Shown in pieces: positions 55,046 to 62,700 of a stretch of DNA of 64,000 nt. The DNA is from Oceanococcus atlanticus (GTDB lineage: Bacteria > Pseudomonadota > Gammaproteobacteria > Nevskiales > Oceanococcaceae), in NCBI RefSeq assembly GCF_002088235.1, contig NZ_AQQV01000002.1:744001-808000 (forward strand), in the 5' to 3' direction. The translations under genes were made by a program, and so were the position numbers. How positions within the stretch are numbered: the first letter of the stretch is position 1; every line of letters starts with the position of its first letter. Under the pieces are notes generated by a model. That model saw nothing but the letters and a program-made list of their open reading frames with translations. It ran no database searches and was not told where the DNA came from.

Positions 55046-56517
55046 CCAAAGGCAAGCCCGATCAGGATCATCTCGGGCTGCGCGGTGAAGATTTTCGCCT
55101 GATTTGCGAAAGCGGTTTCGGCGACGGACACAACGGCTACGCACACAGCATCGCCTGGTTTGAAGGGCGCCTGTATATCGGCACCACGCGGGCAACCTTC
55201 ACCATGCTCAAACTCAACAAGCCACGCCCGGACTGGCGACCGTGGCCGGTGGAGAGTCCGGACGAGCGCGAGGCCATCGACCGACGCGCCGAAATCTGGT
55301 GCTACGACCCGGCCACCCAAGCCTGGACCCTGATGTTCAAAGCACCCTGGGTTGAGGGCAAGCAAGGTGGCCGGGTACCGCGTTATGTCGGGCTGCGCGG
55401 CATGGTGGTGTTTCAGGGCGCATCCGACAGCAAACCCTGCCTCTACGTCTCGACCTGGTCACCGATCAGCACCGACCCGCCCGACATCCTGCGCTGCGAG
55501 AACGGACGCGATTTCATCGCCGTGCCGCGCCCGCCCTGGGATGAATCCGTGCGTTCATTTCGCACCCTGCAACCCTTTCGCGGCCGCGTCCACACCACCC
55601 CAACGGGCTCCAACACCGGTGACGGACAGGCTCAGGAATGCATCGGCAGCGAATCGACCATCTACGCCTCCGCCGACGTGCAGAATGCGATCTGGGAGCC
55701 GGCCAGCGCCGATGGTTTCGGCGACCCGTCGAACACCACGGTGTTCGAGATGGCCACCTTCAACGGCCAGCTCTACGCCGGCACCGTCAATCCGGATCGT
55801 GGCATGGAGGTGTGGCGCACGCAGGGCGACTCCGACACCCTGCCGTATCGCTGGAAACGCGTGCTCAGCCATGGCGCGTGGCGTGGTAAACACAATGAGC
55901 TGTGCCTGTCGATGTGCGCCTTCAAAGGGGCGCTTTACATCGGCACAGCCATCGTCAACGGCGGCTACCACCGGCGCTATCAGATCGGGCCGGCCGCAGC
56001 CGAGCTGTTGCGCATCTGGCCGGATGACAGCTGGGATCTGCTGGTCGGTCATTCGCGCCTGACACCGGATGGTCTGCGCTACCCCCTGTCGGGCTACGCG
56101 CCGGGCTTCGACAATCTGTTCGGCGGATACATCTGGCGCATGGTCGAACACGCTGGTCACCTGTACATCGGCACCTATTGCTGGATCAACATGCTGCCCT
56201 ACTTTCCGCGCCATGCCTGGCCCGGCGATGTGCTGACCCTGCTGCGTCGACTCGGCGTGGAAGAGCTCAATCGCCTGTACGGCGGCTGCGACCTGTGGCG
56301 AACCGCCGACGGCGTGCATTTCGAACCGGTCACGCGCTCGGGTTTCGGCAACAAGTACAACTGGGGCATACGCAACTTCGCCAGCTCACCTCATGGTCTG
56401 TTTGTGGCCACGTCCAATGTGTTCGGTCCGCGCCTGGCGGTGGAGCGCAACGCCGAATGGCGCTACGAGGACAACCCGCGCGGCGGGCTGGAAGTGTATC
56501 TGGGCCATCGCCCATGA
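55027..56517 (+). CDS. Beta-propeller-like protein of unknown function
   Basis: A 496-residue protein that starts at GTG 55027 inside the end of the preceding gene (19-base overlap), implying coupled translation. It contains at least six spaced repeats of a short beta motif: RLYIGTTRA, PCLYVSTWS, QLYAGTVNP, ALYIGTAIV, HLYIGTYCW and GLFVATSNV. Each is followed about 20-30 residues later by a Trp-rich strand (IWCYDPATQAW, MEVWRTQGD, CDLWRTADGVHF). This spacing suggests a propeller of six or seven blades. There is no signal peptide, so it is probably cytoplasmic. It might scaffold or bind the lipid-related enzymes around it (inference). No active-site motif was recognised. It overlaps the sulfotransferase-like gene by 4 bases. 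Confidence 0.72.
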   Translation: MVVAAVAKGKPDQDHLGLRGEDFRLICESGFGDGHNGYAHSIAWFEGRLYIGTTRATFTMLKLNKPRPDWRPWPVESPDEREAIDRRAEIWCYDPATQAWTLMFKAPWVEGKQGGRVPRYVGLRGMVVFQGASDSKPCLYVSTWSPISTDPPDILRCENGRDFIAVPRPPWDESVRSFRTLQPFRGRVHTTPTGSNTGDGQAQECIGSESTIYASADVQNAIWEPASADGFGDPSNTTVFEMATFNGQLYAGTVNPDRGMEVWRTQGDSDTLPYRWKRVLSHGAWRGKHNELCLSMCAFKGALYIGTAIVNGGYHRRYQIGPAAAELLRIWPDDSWDLLVGHSRLTPDGLRYPLSGYAPGFDNLFGGYIWRMVEHAGHLYIGTYCWINMLPYFPRHAWPGDVLTLLRRLGVEELNRLYGGCDLWRTADGVHFEPVTRSGFGNKYNWGIRNFASSPHGLFVATSNVFGPRLAVERNAEWRYEDNPRGGLEVYLGHRP

Positions 56518-57425
56518 GCGCGTCGCCGATTTTAGTTGTGGCAGGGCTGCGCAACAGCAGCGTGGGCCGCGTTGCCGCCCTGCTGGCCCAGCACGAGGAT
56601 GCATTGCTGCTGCCGGAACTCAATCTGTGCATGGCCGACAGCGTGGGCGCCTGGCTGCTCATGGCCGAGCGCAGCCAGGACGATATTGGCCATGGTCTGC
56701 TTCGCGCCGTGGCGGTGCTGCAGCGGGGGCGCGAAAGCACCACCGACATTGCCCACGCCAGGGACTGGCTGTGGCGTCGCTCCGACCGATCAAGCCTGAG
56801 CGTGCTGGAAGAACTGCGCCAGCTTGTCAGCCCCAAGCGGCTGGTCATTCCCGATCTGAATCTGGGCTGGCGCCCCAACTACATGCATGCGCTGAGCCAG
56901 TTCCAGGCGTTTCAGCTGCTCCACCTGGTGCGTCATCCGCTGACACACTGCCGCGACATCACGCACAGTCTGAGTCAGGACTACTTCGTGGCCCCGGAAT
57001 GGCGCGATTTCTGCGACAACCCCAGCGGCGTGATCGACCCTCAGATTGCCTGGTACCGCATCCATCGCAATCTGATCGATCAGTTCGGTGCCGACCACGC
57101 GCGCTACCAACGCCTGCGCCTGGAAGATCTGCTGACGGCCTTGGCCACACAGCGTGACCGACTGTGGTCCGATCTGGGTTGGCCTGCACAGTCACCCTCG
57201 CCGTCCCCCGCCGCGGTCGCTTCGGGGTTTCTGAGCCCCGGCTGCGAGGCCGCCGTGGGCGGCATGGAAGCGGATGTCATGCACACGCCGCAACTGACCC
57301 AGGAGCTGCGCCGTGATCCCCCGCTTGACGGCCTTGCCGACTGGCGGCCAGATGGCCGACGCCTCAGCTCAGAGGTGCGTCAGCTCGCTCTGAAGCTGGG
57401 CTACAACACTCAGGCGCAGGTGTAG
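56514..57425 (+). CDS. Sulfotransferase-like protein
   Basis: A 303-residue protein of the PAPS-dependent sulfotransferase fold. The 5-prime-phosphosulfate loop position is LVVAGLRNSSVGRVA (about residues 7-21), a divergent version of the usual PRSGTT loop. The 3-prime-phosphate site is LVRHPLTHCRDITHS (about 138-152), which keeps the RHP and a downstream Ser. YRLEDLL is typical of the family (here RYQRLRLEDLLTAL). The start ATG 56514 overlaps the beta-propeller stop as ATGA; a longer open frame upstream is within the previous gene. Loss of the canonical Lys or Arg-Ser-Gly-Thr loop leaves activity uncertain. If active, it could sulfate the product of the adjacent megasynthases. It overlaps the convergent SDR gene by 16 bases. 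Confidence 0.65.
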   Translation: MSASPILVVAGLRNSSVGRVAALLAQHEDALLLPELNLCMADSVGAWLLMAERSQDDIGHGLLRAVAVLQRGRESTTDIAHARDWLWRRSDRSSLSVLEELRQLVSPKRLVIPDLNLGWRPNYMHALSQFQAFQLLHLVRHPLTHCRDITHSLSQDYFVAPEWRDFCDNPSGVIDPQIAWYRIHRNLIDQFGADHARYQRLRLEDLLTALATQRDRLWSDLGWPAQSPSPSPAAVASGFLSPGCEAAVGGMEADVMHTPQLTQELRRDPPLDGLADWRPDGRRLSSEVRQLALKLGYNTQAQV

Positions 57426-58159
57426 CCACCGTCGATTGGCAGCAAATGGCCGGTGGTATAGCTGGACTGCTCGGACAGCAACCAGCTCACCGCTTCAGCC
57501 ACTTCCTGGGCCTGCCCGGCCCGTGCCATCGGATGACGTGCGACATAGCGCTCGACCTTGTCCTGCGGCCGCGCCATCACCTTCAGGCCCATGCCCGCTT
57601 CGATCAGCCCCGGGCACACTGCGTTGACCCGGACATGGCGATCGGCGTAGACCAGCGCGGCTGATTTGGTCAGTCCGCAGACCCCGTGCTTGGCGGCGGT
57701 GTAGGCCGGGTTCGCACCGGCACGCAGGCCCAGGATCGAGCTGTTGTTGACGATCGAGCCACCACCACTTTCCAGCATCAGCTCAATTTCCTGCTGCACG
57801 CACAGGAACGTGCCGGTCAGGTTGATGTTGATCACACGCTGCCACTCGGCCAGATCCATCTCCACCAGCGGAATCTCGCCACTGCCACGGCCTGCGTTAT
57901 TGAAGGCGCCGTCCAGCCGGCCGTAACGTGCGCGCAGGTCCGCAAACATGGCGGCCACGCTTTGCGGATCGCACATGTCGGCGGCGCTGCCTGCCACTGC
58001 GCCGTGGAGCACCTTGCACAGCTCATCAACCGCCTGAGCATCAAAGTCGGTGACATACAACTGCGCGCCCTGGCTGAGCAAATGCTCGCAAGTGACACGC
58101 CCAATGCCTCCGGTGCTGCCGGTGACCAGGATCACCTTGCCCGATAGTGTTTTGTTCAT
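57410..58159 (-). CDS. Short-chain dehydrogenase/reductase
   Basis: A 249-residue classical SDR. It has the cofactor motif TGSTGGIG (about residues 14-21), NNAGRG (structural NNAG), and the catalytic Ser and YxxxK in ILGLRAGANPAYTAAKHG. DFDAQA after the second strand has an acidic Asp that favours NAD over NADP. ALxADRHVRVNAVCPG is the usual Asn-containing segment. Such enzymes oxidise or reduce alcohols, including 3-oxoacyl chains. Its 3-prime end overlaps the convergent sulfotransferase-like gene by 16 bases. Upstream lies a palindrome (58166-58180) at its start codon and a terminator from the next gene. Confidence 0.9.
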   Translation of the reverse strand: MNKTLSGKVILVTGSTGGIGRVTCEHLLSQGAQLYVTDFDAQAVDELCKVLHGAVAGSAADMCDPQSVAAMFADLRARYGRLDGAFNNAGRGSGEIPLVEMDLAEWQRVININLTGTFLCVQQEIELMLESGGGSIVNNSSILGLRAGANPAYTAAKHGVCGLTKSAALVYADRHVRVNAVCPGLIEAGMGLKVMARPQDKVERYVARHPMARAGQAQEVAEAVSWLLSEQSSYTTGHLLPIDGGYTCA

Positions 58160-58165
58160 TCCAGC

Positions 58166-58180
58166 TCTTGTCTGACAAGA
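58166..58180. promoter_or_regulatory. Palindrome at the SDR start, operator candidate
   Basis: TCTTGTC-T-GACAAGA is a perfect 15-bp palindrome that ends 7 bp upstream of the SDR start codon. It covers the position of the ribosome binding site, so a bound protein or RNA hairpin could block initiation. It also partly overlaps the tail of the terminator hairpin of the upstream lipoprotein gene. Confidence 0.45.
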
Positions 58181-58210
58181 AAAGACCCGCGGCTTTTCAG
58201 GCGCGGGTCT
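58178..58210 (-). terminator. Rho-independent terminator of the 58265 lipoprotein gene
   Basis: On the minus strand AGACCCGCG and CGCGGGTCT form a perfect 9-bp stem with a 10-base loop, followed by TTTTCTT. It lies about 55 bp after the lipoprotein stop. Confidence 0.85.
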
Positions 58211-58264
58211 CTTATTATTTTTATGTAACCGACCCCAGCGGGGATCGGGTGCAGCTACCCGGCT

Positions 58265-59080
58265 TTAGAAATCCCCGGATATGCTACCGCCGACACCGTT
58301 GATGCAAGCGTCGTGGACATTGACGTCAATCAACAGGTTCAACACCGTGCCGGTCAGGCTCAAACGAATCGCGTCATAAGGCTGGGTAGCCTGGACAGGA
58401 AGATACACTTCTGCGTTGTTGATCTCCTGCAGAACCGAACCCAACGCAAAGCCATCGCCAAAGCCGAAGCCGAAGGCCGCGTTCTCAACGACTTCATCAC
58501 CTTTCAGGGTTTCGATCAGCAGCTCCGGCAAAATGCCCGCAGCGATGATGGACGGGTCCGGGAAGGAAACAACGAATCCTGGGGTATTCGGTGCCGGGCC
58601 AAGCGGCACGGAAGGCGTCACGACATTGCCTTCATCATCCAGCTCTTCCTCAGTCATGGGAATGACGTTGGGGTCTTGCTCAAGCGCCAGATTGACCCGC
58701 AGGGATACATCACTCTGCCCACCAACCGGAAGCAAAGAGAGGAACGCAGACATGGTTGCCGCGTCATCCTGATTCAGGGTTGTCACCGCGCCTGGTTCAC
58801 TCACACTACAGTTGAGGCAACCCATACCCGTGGCAACTGCCGTGGTCGCAGTGGGGCTCACCGGCACCAGACACGCACCCTTCTCACCATAGTCGGTAGG
58901 CGTGGGGGTCGGCGTGGGCGTCGCACTCGGATCAGGGGACGGCGAAGGTGAAGGCGAGGTGCCCGGTGTTGCCGTAGGAGTCGGGCTCGGCGAAGCCGCC
59001 GAGGAGGACGAATCACTGTCGTCACATGCGCTAATTGCCAACGCCAGGACAGCCAAACCAATAACTTTCTTCATGATCAT
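58265..59080 (-). CDS. Lipoprotein with Pro/Thr/Ser-rich linker, unknown function
   Basis: A 271-residue lipoprotein: signal peptide with lipobox LAISAC (Cys19), then acidic DDSDSSSS and a long Pro/Thr/Ser tether of repeated SP and TP units (about residues 28-60). The globular part carries conserved-looking Cys pairs (GCLNCS near 85) and hydrophobic segments but no motif I recognise. It ends with DACINGVGGSISGDF. The start could be ATG 59080, TTG 59083 or ATG 59074; each keeps the signal. A hairpin (59246-59270) lies upstream and a strong terminator downstream, so it is probably a single-gene unit. Confidence 0.72.
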   Translation of the reverse strand: MIMKKVIGLAVLALAISACDDSDSSSSAASPSPTPTATPGTSPSPSPSPDPSATPTPTPTPTDYGEKGACLVPVSPTATTAVATGMGCLNCSVSEPGAVTTLNQDDAATMSAFLSLLPVGGQSDVSLRVNLALEQDPNVIPMTEEELDDEGNVVTPSVPLGPAPNTPGFVVSFPDPSIIAAGILPELLIETLKGDEVVENAAFGFGFGDGFALGSVLQEINNAEVYLPVQATQPYDAIRLSLTGTVLNLLIDVNVHDACINGVGGSISGDF

Positions 59081-59245
59081 CAATCCATTGCCAATCTGGA
59101 GGAATAATGTAATAGGTGTCAGACGTGTGGCCCGAATCTTGCCTACTCGCTCGGGAGTATCTCAGATTGTTGTTTCTGTGCAAATGACAATCATCCCGCA
59201 CTTGCGCCCGCACACTATTGCGTGACCTGCATCTGTGCAGATCAT

Positions 59246-59270
59246 TGTGTGATCACGAAGCGATCACACA
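59246..59270. repeat. Inverted repeat between CheW-like and lipoprotein genes
   Basis: TGTGTGATC-ACGAAGC-GATCACACA is a perfect 9-bp inverted repeat with a 7-bp loop, 11 bp from the stop of the CheW-like gene. It can form a hairpin at the 3-prime end of the chemosensory transcript but has no T-run, so it may instead be an operator for the lipoprotein gene whose start lies 166 bp away. Confidence 0.55.
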
Positions 59271-59280
59271 GATTGTTCCA

Positions 59281-59748
59281 TCATGCTTCAACAAAGCGCG
59301 AAGACAGTGCAACCAGTGCATCCAAATCGGGCACCAAGGCCCGTCGGTTAGCCACTTGCACGGCTGTGAGCATGAGCTTGTTCATGGCCTCGTTGTCAGC
59401 CTCCAGCGGCGCAGGCTGCAGGGCAATCTCGTTCAGCGTCACGATCAAAGGGTAAGACCGTGCCAGCAACGCCACACTGGCATTGTGTGACGGCGCCTTG
59501 AGCACGACCACGCGCGTTTTGCGCTCGATAGCCGGTATCGGCTGACCAAGCATACCTTCCAGACTGATCACAGGCACGTCGTCGATCTGCAGGCGCATCT
59601 GCCCCAGCAACCACGATGGCCCGTCGCTGCGATGCGAAATCACATCATGACCAAACACATCCAGCACGGCTGAGTTGGGCAAGATCAAAGTCTCGCCTTC
59701 GATGTCGATAATCACGCCGTAAACGTGACTGGGCAGTTTGTCAGACAT
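59281..59748 (-). CDS. chpC: CheW-like scaffold protein, ChpC type
   Basis: A 155-residue single CheW domain (LPSHVYGVIIDIEGETLILPNSAVLDVFGH to ALLARSYPLIVTLN). CheW proteins link receptors to a chemosensory histidine kinase. Here it directly follows the ChpA-like kinase (2-bp gap), matching the Pil-Chp system that controls twitching motility and cAMP in Pseudomonas. It is smaller than most stand-alone CheW proteins but covers both SH3-like subdomains. No methylesterase gene (chpB) lies between it and the kinase, unlike P. aeruginosa. The C-terminal 40 residues are helical and of unknown role. Confidence 0.82.
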   Translation of the reverse strand: MSDKLPSHVYGVIIDIEGETLILPNSAVLDVFGHDVISHRSDGPSWLLGQMRLQIDDVPVISLEGMLGQPIPAIERKTRVVVLKAPSHNASVALLARSYPLIVTLNEIALQPAPLEADNEAMNKLMLTAVQVANRRALVPDLDALVALSSRFVEA

Positions 59749-59750
59749 GC

Positions 59751-62700
59751 TTATGCCTCCGTCATCACGTCGCGCAACTCACTGATGAGCTGCTGTTCCT
59801 GGTACGGCTTGATCAGATAGCGGTTGACGCCAATGGCCTCGGCCCGCTCGCGGTGCTTATCCCCACTGCGCGAGGTGATCATGATGATCGGCAGATCAGC
59901 CAAGCGCTCGTTGTTGCGAATAAAGGTCGCCACTTCAAAACCGTCGACCTTGGGCATCTCGATATCCAGCAACACCGCATCCGGGCTTTCGGCCTGCAGC
60001 TGGGCGATCCCGTCCATACCGTCTTTCGCGGTGGCCACACGGTAACCATTACGCGTGAGCAGGCGTTCAGCAACACGTCGCATGGTGATGGAATCATCAA
60101 TCACCATGACCAGCGGCACACGCTGCGCCGCGCCCTGTGCACCTTCGGCATCACCGCCGGCTTGCAAGGTCTTGAACAGGCGATCCTGAACCAGTGCCAC
60201 CACATCCAGAATCAGCACCACTCGGCCGTCTGCCTGAATCGTGGCGCCAGTCACACCAACCACCGTACTGACCTGCGGGCCAGCCGTCTTGGTGACCAAC
60301 TCACGACTGCCGAGCAATTGATCGACCACAATAGCGACACGACGCTCGGAGATACCCATGCCCTCGCCACTGTGGACCAGTATCACCGGAACGTGATCGC
60401 GTTCATCGGCCGGCGCAGCATCCAAGCCCAGCAACTGACCCAGGTACCGCACGCGGTACTCCTGATCACCGTAGGCAAAGCGCTGGTCGTCGTCCATGTA
60501 CGCCGCCAGATCATCACGCGGAATACGCGCGATACCTTCGATGGTCGACAGCGGTGCGGCGTAAACCTCATCGGCCACCTGAACCAGCAGGGCCTGCGAG
60601 ATCGCCAGTGACAACGGCAGACGAATCACAAAACGGGCACCGTGACCGGTCTTGGAGTCCAGCTCCAAGGTACCGCCCAGCTGCTTCACCTCTGAAGAGA
60701 CCACGTCCATACCCACACCGCGACCGGCATCCTGGGTCAGGGTCTGCGCGGTCGAAAAGCCCGGCTGGAAAATGAACTGGGCAAGCTCCGCTTCACTCAG
60801 CTCGGCATCCCCGCCCATCAACCCACGCTCAATGGCCTTTTCACGAATGCGGGAAAAATCCAGACCCGCACCATCATCGCGGATTTCGATAGCCAGCTTT
60901 GAGCCATCGCGCGTCAGGCTGATCGACATACGACCGACCGGCGCCTTGCCGGCAGCGCTGCGCACATCAGGTGTCTCGATCCCATGAATGACGCAGTTGC
61001 GCACCACGTGCTCAATCACTGGCGTCATGCGCTCAAGCACATTGCGGTCCATCTCCGCCTCGATGCCCTGAAGCTGCAACTCCACCTGTTTGCCGTGCTC
61101 ACCAGCGGTTTGGCGGGCCACACGCTGCAAGCGCTGGACCTGGCGTGAGAATGGCACCATCAGCGTACCCATCAGGCCTTGCTGAACCGAGGTATTCACC
61201 CGCCCCTGCTGCAGCAGCAAGGTGTCGGTTTCGCTGACCACGTCGGTCATGGTGGCATGCAGACTGAACAAGTCAGTCACCGACTCGGACAAGGCGCGGG
61301 TCAACTCCTGCATGCGCGAGTAACGGTCCATCTCCAGCGGATCGAACTCTTCGCCGTAGCGGTCACTCTCGCCCTCTTCCGACTGCAAACCCTGGGTCCG
61401 CGATTGAATCTGCGCGTCCGTTTCCGATTCCAGCATGCGCAGCTGATCACGAATACGTGCAATGGTCTGCTCGACCTCACGCAGCTGACCGGAGAAGGCT
61501 GACACCTGGCGCTCCAGACGCGAGCGGTAAATACTGATCTCGCCGGCTTCGTTGAGCATGCTGTCGAGCTGCTCCACGCTGACGCGTGCAGTCTCCCGGC
61601 GGATCGCAGCCAGGCGCTCATCCTGCGGGGCTTCCCACTGCAGTTCACGCGACCACGCTCGCGGCTGAATATCATCCAGCGCATCACTGCGGTAATCGTA
61701 GTCTCCCGGCAATTCCAGCACCGGATGCGGTGACGGCGCATCGCCACTTTCGGCAGGACTTGCATGGCCTGCAGCAGCCTGCGCCATATGCTGATGGAAA
61801 GTGTCGGAGGAGCCTTGCAGCCGCTCTAGCAGTGCCGGGGTGGCACTTTGACCCTCACGACTGACCGCCTCCAGCTCTGACTCAAGATCATGAACATCGT
61901 CGCCCAGACGCGCCAGGCCAGCCATGCGCGCACCACCCTTCAAGGTGTGCAAAACGCGCAGTATTTCCGCCAAAGCATCCCCATCCTGGGGTTGCTCGGC
62001 CCAACGACCGCGGGCAGCATCGAAGGCTTCCATCAATTCCTGCGCTTCAGGCAGGAAGATTTCGACCATCTCCTGATCCGCACCTGCCGGCGCCTCGGCA
62101 CCGAAATCCACGGTCGAGAAGGTCACGCTATCGCTTGCACTGTCCGCGCGCGGCGGCATGACAAACGGACTTTCGGCCCCGCTTTCGGTCTCAGTTGGAG
62201 CCTGCGATGCGGCTTGCACATCAACCGACTCGAACTCCGCCTGGCTGGACGATGCCTCGCTGAGCAGGTCATCCAGCAACTCACGTGCACCCAGCGGTTG
62301 GCGGCCTTGTTTAACCTCGTCAATCAGCTGATGCAGACCGTCAATAGCCTGATGCAGGCGACCAAAGGTTTGCGAATCCGCCTGCTCGCCCTGCTCGATG
62401 CGGGCAAACATGCTTTCCATCTGATGCGCAACCGCCCCCATGCTGTTGAGCCCGGCCATACGTGCGCCACCTTTAAAGGTGTGCAACTGCCGCTGCAACT
62501 CGCGAAGCGGTTCGCGCGCCTGTGTGTCGGCCTCCCAATCGGAGAAGTGCCGATCCATCGACTCAAGCAGTTCCTGGGCTTCCGCCTGAAACATATCGAG
62601 TATCTCTGCATCGGCCGGCCACACGTCCTCGACCACAGAGTAGTCATCCTCGTCCGCGGCGCTATCAACCGGGCTTGATGAGCCGGAGTCCGGTGGCACG

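Noticed and set aside
59246-59270. CRP/Vfr binding site (TGTGA...TCACA)
   Set aside because: The half-sites match, but the spacer is 11 bases instead of 6, so the phasing is wrong for a CRP dimer.
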